A stretch of DNA of 64,000 nucleotides from Coptis chinensis (GCA_015680905.1 CM027377.1:33070501-33134500); one strand, 5' to 3'; positions 1-11,020 are shown, numbered from the stretch's first letter. Made by a program: numbers and translations. Notes: generated by a model not told the origin, from the letters alone.

Positions 1-1
1 T

Positions 2-317
2 TTCACCTTAGGCGATAAAGCGGCGTCTTGGTTAACTGCCCAAAGCCTAATTACTGTGGACTCGTGGGCCAAACTTGTTCAAATTGTTTATGGAACATTT
101 TACCCACCCCTAAAGACGGATGAAATGCTTTCCAAGATTCACTTTTTCGAGAATCCTCATGAATCATTTTCGTGAGGCTTGGAATCGCTTCACCGATCTC
201 CTTATAAAGTGTCCACACCATCACCTAGCAAAAGACACGTTAGTTCGTTGCCTTTTCAAAGGACTTCTACACCACCATAAAGAAGTCCTAGACATAATGA
301 ATGGGGTAGTTTCCTAA
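2..317 (+). pseudogene. gag capsid-like fragment of element A
   Basis: The first ~118 bases read FTLGDKAASWLTAQ and continue to a WAKLVQIVYGTFYPP segment, the usual retrotransposon gag core (LxDxAxxW, later a long helix). After a frame change near 120 the reading continues with SFREAWNRFTDLLIKCPHH, the classic gag 'F.eaW.Rf..ll..cP.H' motif. It ends at a stop after IMNGVVS. This is the capsid-forming part of a Ty3/gypsy gag, truncated on the left by the window edge and broken by at least one frameshift. No start codon is visible. Confidence 0.8.
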
Positions 318-1300
318 GCAAAGGAGCCTCGAGGCATATAAATTTTTGGAAGATCGGACTAAAGCTGTAATAATAATTGGGGGTAGTGACGATTACTCCC
401 GCTCCCGCTAGTTCTTCTTCAATAGTTAAAATTACCGGTATGTTTGAGGTTAAATCAGATCCCGAGCTTAAAACTCTAATTGAATCCCTCACTAAAAGGT
501 AGAGGCCATTTCTCGTACAACAAAAGCCTATCCCCGTCATGAATGTAAATTCAAATCCATGTAGTTTCGTTGAGTCCCGGAGCATCCCGACTCCCCGTCC
601 CATATAGCCTATGAACATTCTTGTTCCATTAATAGTGAACCTAACGCCCTTTGGAGACAAAATCCCAACTTCGGTTGGAGAAATAACCAACAAGTCACAC
701 CTACGGTACAATAATCAATATGTTAGGTCAACGACGCTTATAACCAAGCTCCACCACAACAAGGATAGGATCAGGGTAATTATAATAATTATAACAACCA
801 AGCGCAACCTCAACAAAGTCAAGCACAAGGTCAATGTAGTTATAATAATTATAATGCTAATAGAGGTATCGTTCCGGTAAATAATAACTATCACAATCCG
901 CCCATAAATAATCAACGCGAGATAGTTCCAGTCACACCACCCGTGACTACTACACCCACACAACCGGATCGTCTTGACACCTTCATACAAGTGAGCCAAC
1001 AACTTTTCCAAACCATGGCTCAATCTAACCAACACATTCTACAATCCGTTAATAATTTAAACCAACAGTTAGCCCAAAAGAAAGCCCAACCAAAAGGCGT
1101 GTTTCCAAGCCACGCGATACCCAACCCTAGAACAGCAAACACAGCCTTTGAGGTAAACGGTAATACTAGTACGGAAACTACATCCGTAGGTCAGCTAAAT
1201 GCCATCACCACTCTCCATTCTGGACGAGTGGTTGATAACAAAGTAACTATGTCTATAGTTACCCCATCGATACTCTACACACCGATATCGAACTAGATAC
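318..1300 (+). pseudogene. gag C-terminal half of element A (Asn/Gln-rich linker)
   Basis: In shifting frames this stretch gives SDPELKTLIESLTKR, then an Asn/Gln-rich linker (YNNYNNQAQPQQSQAQ, around 780-850), then a helical segment with VSQQLFQTMAQSNQHILQ near 985-1050. Near 1200-1230 comes TTLHSGRVVDNK, a variant of the 'TLRSGK' motif that sits just before the protease in Athila/Tat polyproteins. Codon 943 onward is open to 1296 and ends in a stop. No CCHC knuckle is recognisable here, unlike element B. The product would be the RNA-binding tail of gag; the broken frames make it a pseudogene. Confidence 0.65.
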
Positions 1301-1659
1301 CAAAATAGAAACTGAAGAATCTACCCTTTGTAGAGGTACCAGCTTTAAACCACAACCTAAGAAACAGAAAGCCAAGGTTACACATCAAGTCGAGCCATAC
1401 GCTAAATATAGAGCGAAAACCACCGTTCCCTCGAAAATTAGCCATGCTAACCGGGGATACTAACTTTGAGGAGATTAGGAACGTTTTCAAAAATCTAACG
1501 ATAAACCTTCCTTTTCTCGAAGCTATAAAAAGCTACCTAACCACGCTTAAGTTTCTTAAGGAGTTGTGCACTATTAGGCGTAAGACCAACATACTTAAAG
1601 GCGCTTTCTAACTGAACAGTTCCCAACTTTATCCGAAAATAATGGAATTGTTAAGTACA

Positions 1660-1965
1660 AGGACCTTGGTCGCCCTTTGTCGCTAATGCACCTTAGAAGA
1701 TTCTCACACGACGACGATCGGCTTTACTAGACACGGGGGCTAGTGTTAACTTACTCCCATTTTATTTGTATAAACAAATAGGTCTAGAGGAGATGCAACC
1801 TACTAAAATGACATTGCAATTAGTGATCGGTCTATTAAGTATCCTAAGGGTGTGGTTGAAAACGTCTTTGGTTAAAGTCCAAAATTTTTACTACCCAAAC
1901 CGACTTCGTTATCCTCGACCGTAAGTCACTAACGACTCTATACCTATCATTTTTTAAAGGCGTCC
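1660..1965 (+). pseudogene. retroviral-type aspartic protease fragment of element A
   Basis: At 1721 the sequence reads ALLDTGASVNLLP, the active-site motif (DTGAS) of the pepsin-like protease that cuts the gag-pol polyprotein of Ty3/gypsy elements. The residues after it (YLYKQIGLEEMQPTKMTLQL) match the Athila form, but the frame breaks soon afterwards. The catalytic Asp-Thr-Gly is intact. It is followed directly by an acidic ORF rather than by reverse transcriptase, which is the main evidence that this element family is non-autonomous. Confidence 0.8.
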
Positions 1966-1969
1966 CTTC

Positions 1970-2620
1970 TTGGCTCGCCAACGCCTCATAAACTACGCGA
2001 TGGTTCAATGTCCTTGTCCTTTGGCCATCTTTTACGTTGAGGTAAATGTTTTCAAAACAAGGACCAAGATATCCGATTCATCTACAAATGGAGAGGTTAG
2101 CATGATCGAGAGTTTAGCTCAAGATTACTTCAAAAACATGTTTCCGAAGAAACAGATTAACAAATTCCTTTCCTTCGGAAATTCCGACTTTAACAATGAC
2201 TCCCTGGTAGTAGACGAAATCGAAGAAGAATTCCTGCAACTCTTTTGCACCGCTTCTTTACCATTTCGCGAGTCCCCCTTTGCCAACAACCATTCATACC
2301 TTGATGCTATGACGGAAGATGAATTTTTCAATCTCTATCCCAATGATCCTTTTAACCCACCTATTGAGGAATGTCTTGCATATATCAAGATTTCTGATGA
2401 TATGGACTTGAGAGCTCTAACTGAGAATCATTCACCTTCCATCGCCAATATTCCCCACCCTCCACCTTTTCAAAGGAACCTCGAGTTTGCACTCGATCCT
2501 TTAGTTTCTCCTGTGCTTCATGATTTTTTAAATCCACCTAGTAAACAAATACTTTCCAAGGATAAACCACTTGACACCTTCATTTTCAGACTTGAGACAA
2601 ATCCCCTAACTACACCATGA
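1970..2620 (+). pseudogene. acidic post-protease ORF of element A, 216 codons, no ATG-defined start
   Basis: The frame is open for ~216 codons after the protease. It starts with INYAMVQCPCPLAIFYVEVN, recalling the Athila segment after the protease active site ('i.yamG.vp..i..v.vnVF'), so it is probably still polyprotein. The rest is rich in Asp/Glu/Asn/Phe and proline. Its end (RNLEFALDPLVSPVLHDFLNPPSKQ, near 2475-2555) closely resembles a segment in element B (RNLNFALEPIASETIYNFFN). A and B therefore share this non-enzymatic domain. No known catalytic domain is visible and the function is unknown. Confidence 0.6.
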
Positions 2621-4009
2621 ATGAGTTTTGTGCTAAACCCACATCCTCATTTTTTCCATGCTTTCCTCTAAAACTTATCCCAATCCACCATATTTTCCAC
2701 AACCATTCACTTTTCCACACTTATTCACTAGGACACCCTCTCGCTCAAAGATGAAACATAAGGTGCATGCTCGGTTATGTTATAGGTCTATCCGACTTAA
2801 ACTTTCATTCCACTAGGTCTGCGTCGTAGGAAATCTTGGTGCTTGATTGTGTTTGGATATGTTTTCTCATGATATTTATTTATGGAACGATCCACAACTA
2901 TTTTCGGTTGTTGATATATGATAAACTGCATATTCATACATATGTTTAGATAAGTCTAGGGAATCGACTTTAAAAGACCCAAGTTTTAAATCAATACCAA
3001 CGTTAAAGAGTCTAGGGCAAACAAAATTTTCAAACTTAAAAAGAGTTTTCCAATTTTGTTTAGGGGTGGCGATTTTGGTATTCATTTCAAATCATGTTGC
3101 CACCCTAAGCTTTGTAATGTTTACTCCAAGAGAGTTAAATACCCGGTTTAATTGTGCTTCATATTATCGTTATCATCTTTACAATATTTCTCTTCATTAC
3201 AGTCGCCAATTTTTTGCCACGTTTCTATGGTAAATTCTTTCCTTATCTCTTTACACTTTGAGGACAAAGCGTTCGATTGTTTGGGGGGGATAGAAACATT
3301 TGCAAAAATTAGACACTTTTAGGATGTAAATTACGCACTTTTATTTATAAAATGTTAAAAATTATAAAAATTAGTTAGTTACATAATTTAATTGTACTAT
3401 TGAATTGTTTCATGAACCCCTTCTCCCAAATTGTTTGGGGGTGGTATAGAAACACGATGTAAATGTTAAGCACATATTAGGTTGTATATTACGATTATTT
3501 GTCTTAAAAATAATAAAAATAAAAATAAAAAGTTTATGCTATACACTTAGGAATATTGGTATTGTTTCTTTCTCTATGCTTTTAATAATCTAGAAGTCTC
3601 CGTGTAGCTTTTGCATTAGAATAGTTTTTAGAAACTTAGGTTAATATGTAGGTAATAATCTTTGCATCTATCTATAAATATATTACATGAGTATCTATGA
3701 TTGTTTGACAATAAGTTTAAAATCTAGGCTAGAGTACTTATTCTACAAATCCTGTGAGAATATAGCCTAAAGCCTTATATGAGTGAAACATTTGAGAAAT
3801 GACACAAGGGAGAAGTATATTCGAATAGAGAAATCACACGCCCACTTGCTTGACCACTATACCATGTCCTAAGAGAGAATTTAGGCCCTTTTGGATCGAT
3901 ATAGCTAGAAATTCCGACCTAAGTATATTTTTTCGCTAGTAAGCCCCATCGAGCCTTTCATTAGCCCTTTCATAAACCACAAATCCTTTACCCTGTTACA
4001 AAAAAATAA

Positions 4010-4047
<38 letters not shown>

Positions 4048-5004
4048 ACCTACCCAATTTAGATAAGTCTGAGAATAGAATAAGGAAGAAAGAAGAAGAG
4101 AAAAACCTGTGTAAACAAAAGTTAGTTAATTGCTTTAAAAAAATAAAGAAAAGAAGTTTCCATCCAAAGAAAAGAAAAATAAAAATAGAAATAAAATAAA
4201 AACTCCAAAAAAAATAGAATAAAAAAGAGTCAAAAGCCAAAGAAAAAAAATATATATGGCTAAGGATGGAAACAAAGTGTAGAAGCAAAAGTAAATAACA
4301 AGGTTTTCTCTAGTTACATAATATGAAGACTCTATTATCTCAGACTTGTCCCTTTTGAATATCCATTTCCTTCCTTCTTAAACCATCTCCTAATCCCCGC
4401 AACACCTAATAAAGACCTCTAGCTTAATTAGGAATAGGTTTGTGGGATAGTAAGTGGCAGATGTGTTTGATCAACTTCGGCTTCCTTGTGTGTCATTGAG
4501 ATTGTAAGGTAAAGTATGCCCACCGCACAATTTGGAGTAGCAAAACTTGAGTGGAAAAATCGAGTGATTTTTGTCTTGACTTTATGTGAGAACCTACTTA
4601 AGGACGCTTATTCGAAGTTTAAAACGAACCTCGCTAGACATTTCATGGTATTACTCATTGTATATATGTTTATTTTAGATGATTGATTATTATGCATATA
4701 TTAGCTTAGGTTTCGACATGATTATTCTGTATTCATTGCTAGTGAGATGTATAGATAATTGAGACATAAATAAGGAAACAATAGTTGTATTTCTTAGTCG
4801 TTGTAGTATAGATGAAGTTTGTGAGTACCTTCACTGGAAAACTCTCACGAGGCTATAACTCGTCCACTAGGGAATTCCTAGTGGTTAAAGGCCTTGTTGC
4901 ATATGGTCAATGCAATCGCACTCAAATAAAACGAGAGTAGTTAGAACTCCATTTTTGGTCACTTATTCTAATTTCTCATCTTTGCTTGAGGACAAGCAAA
5001 ATGC
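2621..5004 (+). other. long 3' non-coding region of element A
   Basis: There is no open frame with family resemblance here. The region contains repeated PPT-like purine runs of the form TTTGGGGG (near 3280-3292, 3430-3440 and finally 5005-5017), a long A-run near 4007-4044, and AT-rich filler. From about 3425 to 4313 it is the inverted counterpart of 6619-7500. A perfect 8-bp hairpin (CCACTAGG, 5-base loop) lies at 4864-4884. A 15-base match to the 5' end of plant tRNA-Asp lies at 4797-4811. The segment around 2945-3000 is homologous to element B's non-coding DNA at 9600-9660 (minus strand). Confidence 0.7.
3425..4313 (+). repeat. left arm of a ~0.9 kb inverted repeat (element A 3' region)
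   Basis: Read in reverse complement, this stretch matches 6619-7500. Shared landmarks include the CTAGAGAAAACCTTG edge at ~4300-4315, the TTTGTTTCCATCCTTAG segment at ~4258-4275, the GGGTAAAGGA/TCCTTTACCC run, and the GAATATAGCC run at ~3760. Several indels separate the arms, so they come from diverged copies and are not a fresh palindrome. Confidence 0.85.
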
Positions 5005-5019
5005 TGTTTGGGGGTGGTT
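5005..5019 (+). promoter_or_regulatory. polypurine tract (plus-strand primer) of element A
   Basis: A TTTGGGGGTGGTT run lies immediately before the LTR's first bases (TGATAAGAGCC). In Ty3/gypsy elements this RNase H-resistant purine run primes plus-strand DNA synthesis and so defines the left edge of the 3' LTR. Similar runs occur further upstream in the same element. Confidence 0.75.
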
Positions 5020-6541
5020 TGATAAGAGCCCAAAACTGTAGTTTTAACCCTGTAACAGTCATACTATTAGACCAATTATATGAGTAATAATTAAGAGTTA
5101 ACACTGATTACGTGTTTTTATGCATTTTAGGTTTCAAAGTCTATTATGTGCAGAAATGTGCCACTTTAGCGAGATAAAGGAGCAAAAGTTGGTTACTAAG
5201 GAGTTCCGTGATTAAAGGCCAAGATTCAAGAAGATAAAGCCTTTCTAAAGCCCGGTCAAAAGCTGAAAAGTCGGCCTTGGGGCAAAAAAAAGACACAAGT
5301 CGCCAGAACTTCCTCGGAACTTCCGAAGATCTTTAGACTCAGACCTCGGAATGGGGCCTACCTTATGTCAAAACGACCGGCTCGGAAAGAGCTTTCCAAT
5401 GGTCCAAGCCTTGACCCAATCAGAGGAGAAGAAGTAGATGAAAAGTCTGTTGAAGCCAACTGCAGCTGAATAGGCCTTTTTGGACTGAAAGAATTGGGTT
5501 TTGGGCCCGATTTTCCAGCCCAAAACATGGCTCCAAGCCCATGCACGATTTTTGGATCTGAAAGTATAAAAACAAAAGCTTAGCTCTTTGTTAATGGTAG
5601 ATAGTTAGACCTAGATTAAAGATTAGATTAGTAGCCTCCATTAATTAATTCTAGATCTAGTTTTCCTTAGATTTAATTAGTTTAATTTAATTAGTTTCAT
5701 ATCTTGTTTTTATTTAATTCCTTGAATGATTGTTCGTCATTTAAATAGAGAAATAAAATAGTTATTATTATTCAATTTCGATTTTTGTCATTTGCATTTA
5801 TAGATCTAGTTTAAATTCTTGTTCTTATTTTATTCTTAATTAATTAATTAGATTTCAATTCTTGTTTAATTTAGATTAGTAAAGTTAGAATTTTGATATG
5901 ATGTGTAGTTATAATTCAATGGGAAATGATGGGTTGATGATTCGAGGCTAAAACCTCCATTAGAGGGGTTGATGAAGCCTTGATGAAAACTTAGTGGTAT
6001 AATGTAGAAGCATTGTAGAATCTATTCCACTCTAGAAGGTCGTGATTCGCCATGAGAATGGGTGGACGACCTCACATGCTAGTTAGTATTTGGTAGAAAT
6101 GCCATGAACACTAGGGATTAGAACTCGAAATTCTTGCCGTAAGAACGTAAGAATCGAGATATAAGAACCTATGCTAGGTTATCAAGTTGGATTCGAGGTG
6201 GATTCAATTCCCCTATAATCCTTTATCTAGATTCAAAAACAATCATATTTCCATAGCATTCGTAGTTTAAATTCAAATAATCAATTTCATATTACATCGT
6301 AGTATAATTCCCCCTCGTAAAACTCTCATTAGACTTAAGACCGATTAATTAGATTAGAAAACATTCCATGCTAAAGAACTAGGAGTGGAACGAATTTGTT
6401 ACTCCACGCTATTTCGATAGAATTGAGAGTAGAAACTTTGATAAATATAAACATATAGACACGTAAGATAGTTGTAGTTTACTTACGTTTTAAGTTTCAT
6501 CGTTCATTTCATAGGTAGACTATCTATTTTTACGTTTATCA
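5020..6541 (+). repeat. LTR of element A (about 1.52 kb)
   Basis: It begins TGATAAGAGCCC and ends TTATCA, giving a short terminal inverted repeat (TGATAA...TTATCA). It is closely similar over its length to the minus-strand LTR at 12756-14232. A TATAAAA box at 5565-5571 probably marks the promoter at the U3/R border. The LTR has a polypurine tract on its left and a primer-binding site two bases to its right (TGG at 6544), so it is flanked by internal DNA on both sides. A 3' LTR of a single element would not be. Confidence 0.85.
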
Positions 6542-6543
6542 AA

Positions 6544-6617
6544 TGGCACCACTGTCGGGGATCGAACTCGGGTCACCCACATGACAGGCGGGAATACTCA
6601 CCACTATTATCACTAAC
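6544..6617 (-). other. full-length antisense tRNA-Asp-like sequence in the primer-binding position
   Basis: The 74 bases match, with some substitutions, the reverse complement of an entire plant tRNA-Asp (anticodon GTC) including CCA. The 3' acceptor end is at 6544 and the tRNA 5' end near 6617. On the minus strand one can follow the 5' acceptor strand, a D-arm (TGGTGAGTA), an anticodon stem-loop with CCTGTCA, and a T-loop (GTTCGATCC). The T-stem and acceptor stem carry mismatches and the 3' CCA is encoded in the DNA, so this is not a working tRNA gene. A normal plant PBS covers only about 12-18 bases of the tRNA 3' end, as in element B at 12741-12753. Confidence 0.8.
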
Positions 6618-6618
6618 T

Positions 6619-7500
6619 TAGAGAAAACCTTGTTATTTTCTTTTGCTTCTATACTTTGTTTCCATCCTTAGCCATATTTTTCTTTTTCTTTTCTTTGCCT
6701 TTTGACTCCCTTTTATTCTATTTTTGGAGTTTTTATTTATTTCTATTTTTCTTTTTTTTTTCCTTGGATGGAAACTTATTTTCTTTTTCTGAAGCAACTA
6801 ACTAATTTTTGTTTACACAGGTTTTTCTCTTCTTCTTTCTTCACTCATTCTATTCTCAGACTTATTCTAGATTGGGTAAGTTGAATTTTTTATTTTGTTT
6901 TGTTTTTGTAACAGGGTAAAGGAATTGTGGTTTATGGAAGGCTAAAGAAAGGCTCGAGGGGCTTACTAGCGGAAAATAATTCATAGGTTTGAATTTCGGC
7001 TATATCAATCCAAAGAGGGCCTAAATTCTCGCTTAGGATATGGCATAGTGATCAAGCAAGTGGACGTGTGATTTCTCTATCCGGATTTTACTTCTCCCTT
7101 TGTGTCATTTCTCAAATGTTTATTTCATATAAGGCTTTAGGCTATATTCTCACAGGATTTGTAGAATAAGTACTCTAGCCTAGATTTGAGAAACTTATCA
7201 CAACAATCATGAATACTCATGTAATATATTTATAGATAGATGCAAAGATTATTACCTACATATTAACCTAAGTTTCTAACAATTATTCGATGCAAAAGCT
7301 ACGGGAGACTTCTAGATTGTTAAGAGCATAGAGAAAGAAAACAATACCAATATTCCTAAGTGTATAGCATAAACTTATTTATTTATATTTTTGAAATTTT
7401 TAACTTGAAAACAAATTCATATTATATATATATATATATCTATATCTATATCCTAACAGATGTTACACGTGTTTCTATGCCCCCAACAAGAAGCATGCTT
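6619..7500 (-). repeat. right arm of the inverted repeat (element B 3' region)
   Basis: This is the reverse complement of 3425-4313 with substitutions and indels. It starts directly after the tRNA-like sequence (AGAGAAAACCTTG). It contains an AT dinucleotide run near 7422-7450 and, at 7480-7492, a GGGGGCATAGAAACACG motif (minus strand) matching the purine runs of element A. No coding content is visible. Confidence 0.85.
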
Positions 7501-8525
7501 TGTCCTCAAAGCATTTAAATAAAGAGGGTAGAAAAATACCATGGAAACGCATGAAATTCTGGAACATCTGCAAAACAAGGTTAGAACATACTAATATAGG
7601 AAATAAAAAGACTGACGCAACTCTATAAGAGTTCCACCCATTATGGGGTTAACAGAATTAAATTGTTTGGGACATAAGCAGACACTAACTGAAACTAAAA
7701 ACTTACCTCCACTCCAACGTTTACTCGTCATCCTCCTCTTCTATAAAGAAGTGAGGTTCCTTCGCATCCTACCATGCCATTATAATTTGCCAAGCTTGCC
7801 GCCATTTATCATCTACGGATGCTAACCTGTTAAGCGCTACTTGGTCGGATGGGGTGTAAGGTGCAACCTGATGAGGTTGTATCCTCCACCCTTGCCAAGT
7901 CATTGCACGAAAAGATCGAATAATAGAATTGGTGGTCTCACAATGTCGACCCCAACCCAGTCCGTGAAACGGGCACAAAAAACAGGGAAGAAACATAGCA
8001 TAATACGGCAAACTAATATAGGCATAAGAAGATACTTATGCCTCATGCTATGGGCTCATGCTAAACTAGACATTAAGGTCTTAGGAAGGTCATATAGCAG
8101 GCGTTCCTCAGCTAAAGCAAGGAAAACATTGCAAGTGGCATCATTCGCAGAAGAAAAATGTCACTCCCCTAATATGTTTAGCATGATAAAGAACATTACC
8201 GTATCACATTAAGGGACAAGCTACCAAGGGCTACGTTATATGTCCTTTGGTCCTCTACACGGAAAATGCCGGACCCATAATTCTCATGTAAAAGCTCATA
8301 GTTGTAGGCAGAGAAATTATCAACTATGTAGCCCCATGAGTCTTGAATCTTAGCAGGCATAGGAATCTCAATAACAAAAGCCAACAGGGGACTTAGTTAT
8401 CTCCATTGTTTAATCATCAATGTTGATGGAGAACACTTGTTCTCCATCCATCCGATAAAAAGAATGTACAATGGTTATAAAAATACGAGGCAAGTCTGGG
8501 GAGTAAAGTTCATCAGAACTTACCA
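7501..8525 (-). other. unassigned part of element B
   Basis: Short minus-strand frames exist. One at 8196-8384 reads IPMPAKIQDSWGYIVDNFSA, another around 7769-8011 contains MTWQGWRIQPHQVAPYTPSD. They look like decayed coding sequence: amino acid composition is protein-like and the frames follow each other. I recognise no family. They might be remnants of an extra ORF carried by the element or of a captured host fragment. Confidence 0.35.
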
Positions 8526-9014
8526 TTAAAGATTGCCATCCTGTTGTATGATTACTTCGCGAAACCAAGCACCATTACTTTGGAACAAGTCTTCGAAAGA
8601 CTGTTCCGATATGATACGCGGGGATGTCATCACAAAACTACTTTCTGGAACTACTGCAACTATCCTGGAACAACCCACGCAAAAAATCGGAAATTTCGCG
8701 TCTACTGAGTTCTGGGCGCAGGTGCGCTCCACTTGGGTGCAGGTGCGCTCGGGTGTTTTTGGATTTATAGTGTTTTGGGCCTGAGTCGCTTCGAACTTGG
8801 CTTGAGCAGTGCTCGGGGTAGAATTTCGACAGCGATTAGAGGCGCAGCGCTCCATCAGCAAGCGCAGTCTTTGTTGTAGTGCCGGTCGCGAAGGAAAATT
8901 AAGCGAAAATTGGGAGTGAAAAATGAGGGATGGATGTGAGAGATATGTGTGTGTGGAGAATGAATGAAGTTTATATAGGGTTAGGTTTCCAAAAACGAAT
9001 CGGAAAATTTCCAA
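8526..9014 (-). pseudogene. unidentified 162-codon open frame in element B, no ATG start
   Basis: The frame is open but begins at a TTG; the first internal ATG is near its middle. It contains two direct copies of a GGG(C/T)GCAGGTGCGCTC unit (8714-8729 and 8735-8750) that translate into repeated E-R-T-C blocks. Similar units recur at 11832-11847 and 11902-11917. No known domain is visible. It may be non-coding DNA of element B that happens to be open. Confidence 0.3.
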
Positions 9015-9713
9015 AACGTTTTAAGGCAATTGCCGGAAACAAAAATTTCCAAAACCGGAAACGGAAACAACCCATATTCTTGATTCTATAACAACCCTAA
9101 TATCTTTTATACTGGATTTAGACTAGTAACTTCTAAACTCTCTTAGATTTCATCCTACCACCATATCTAGTCATAGGTATCCCAATTACGGCAATATTCT
9201 CAACCTTCACTCCAAAACAAACTCTAAAATGGAGAATCTTCTACAAATCATGATAGAATAAATAATACCACCCCCAAACAATTCGGGAAGGTGGGATTAA
9301 CAATAAAATCCATGCACAATTTGAAAAGAACCACATTATATTAAAATTCAAATTCAAACAACATTTAACTACCAAATTCAAAGTTAACTACGAAATTTAA
9401 CAACGTAACATCCTATCTACTAAAAATAATAAAAAACAACATCAAAACAACAAACAAGAAGAAATCTAGCTACTCTTCAAGGAGCGAGGTGGTGGTAAGA
9501 ATAGGAATTTGAGTGATCAAGAATGGAAAAACCAAACACTTTATTCCCCAAACAAATTTTTGAAAACAGGTTTGTAAAATTTGTTTTAAAACGGGGTCTT
9601 TTAAAGTCGATTCCCGACTTAATGTGGGGTCATTTTACGTTCCGATTCCCTAGACCGTGTGCACCCCCCAAACAAGCATGAAACTAGGGTGGCACAAAGT
9701 GGATGATGCGTGG
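9015..9713 (-). other. non-coding spacer of element B with PPT-like motifs
   Basis: No gene is visible. On the minus strand there are TTGTTTGGGGGTGGT near 9285-9270 and CTTGTTTGGGGGGTGC near 9680-9665. Both resemble the polypurine tract of element A. A segment near 9600-9655 matches element A at 2945-2985 (CTAGGGAATCGACTTTAAAAG region). Confidence 0.6.
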
Positions 9714-11003
9714 TCAACTATAAACAAATAGTCGGAAGAGTTGGGGGTCTAGCCATAAAAACATGATACTAAATGCACCTCCAAACGGAATAATGTTGTA
9801 TAATTGGAAGCAAACATGTAAGCGAAAGCATGAAAACTTATGCATCCTATCAAAGAACATATGCAAACCATCATGTTGTAATTGTTTTAAATAGTTGGAA
9901 TGACCAAAAAGATGAATTAGCGATACTTTAGGTGAGAAGGGAATGAAGTGTGGATCCTGATGATGTCTTTCATGAAGCTCAGATGAGGAAAAATAAGACA
10001 AACTAGGTTTCTCACTACACTCGATCAGAGCTTGTCTCTCAATTACCGGAATGGTGTACTCATGGGATTGTGTGTTAGGCAAACACTCTTCACTGTGAGG
10101 GTTGAAAAAATTATAGATGGTCTCTGAGGCAATTGGCTCAAGGGCAAAATTGAGGTTCCTTTTAAATGGTGGGTAAATGGATGGCTTAGTTGTGGTAGAT
10201 GGTTGGATTATAGGAGGTGGTAACTCAGGTGGATGGTGGCTGGTTGGTGGTTCATCGGGTGGTGGATCCTCACATGCTCTTAAGAACTCTACATCTGGCT
10301 TAGCTGAATCCACAAGGTTGTGGTTCGTGGCTTTATCTTTAAGATTTTCCTCTATTTCTTTCCTTGTTATTTCCTCAGCTGCCAAACTGAATTGAGATTC
10401 ACATTACTCTAAAGATGTAACTTCCTCGTTTTCTTGCACATTAACTTGTTCATGCCTTAGATTTGAATTGTTAATCTCCATGTCATCACCCTCTTCCTCT
10501 AAAACACTACAAGTATCCTCAATGGCCTCATTCGAATGTGTCGAGACATCATCCAGCCGAGTGCGGTTAGCAAACTCAAAGGCCTGGACATGCTCAATAG
10601 GAGGGTCCATATTACGAGAATGTTAATAGTTATCAAATTCTTCCTTCGTCACACCTTTATAAATATCTTCTAAAGTGTCATCATTATATTCATCGTCAGG
10701 TGGATCAGTGGGAAGTTCCTCGGAGACATCGCTCAAGTTTGAGTGGTCATCCGAAACTAGTCCTAAAGAGTCATCTACAAGAATTTCCTCATCCAGGTGG
10801 GGTGTGGAGTTAATATCATGGTTAATGGGAGGGTCTTCGGAAGGTAATGGTTCATGAAATGTAGGGTAGGTGTGAACTAGGTTGACTGGGTTAGTTATGG
10901 GAATAGTGTCGATCTCTGGCATGGTAGAAATGTCTGGCGTAGGTGAACCTAGTATCTTTAGGTTTCGGTTTATTTCCTGAAGTATTATTTTGTTTTGGGC
11001 CAT
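9714..11003 (-). pseudogene. acidic/proline-rich ORF series of element B
   Basis: Three consecutive minus-strand frames (11003-10623 starting with a real ATG, MAQNKIILQEINRNLKILG; 10610-10404; 10385-9714) look like one protein broken by stops. It begins with a short helix, continues with a long Asp/Glu-rich region, then a proline-rich block (PPPDEPPTSHHPPELPPP) and the RNLNFALEPIASE segment shared with element A. No enzyme motif is present. In position it corresponds to the region after gag in element A. The acidic composition suggests a structural or nucleic-acid-regulating role, but that is conjecture. Confidence 0.6.
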
Positions 11004-11020
11004 TATTTCATCGAATGTTG

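Larger units (their letters stand above)
1..6541 (+). mobile_element. Element A: non-autonomous Athila-like Ty3/gypsy retrotransposon (3' part with LTR)
   Basis: The order gag, aspartic protease, acidic ORF, long non-coding region, polypurine tract and LTR is that of an Athila-type plant gypsy element. The primer-binding site after the LTR resembles tRNA-Asp, the primer reported for Athila. Sequence from the protease runs directly into an acidic ORF and then non-coding DNA. No reverse transcriptase, RNase H or integrase motif appears in any frame, so the element could move only with proteins from a relative. The 5' LTR and gag start lie left of the window. Reading frames are broken in several places. 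The LTR at 5020-6541 is flanked by a polypurine tract on the left and a primer-binding site on the right, so it is joined to internal DNA on both sides. Confidence 0.8.

Noticed and set aside
3905..4288. Minus-strand Phe-rich membrane-like peptide
   Set aside because: It is the translation of an A-rich low-complexity tract and has no support as a gene.
6544..6617. Functional tRNA-Asp gene on the minus strand
   Set aside because: T-stem and acceptor stem have mismatches, CCA is encoded in the DNA, and the position is exactly that of the retrotransposon primer-binding site.
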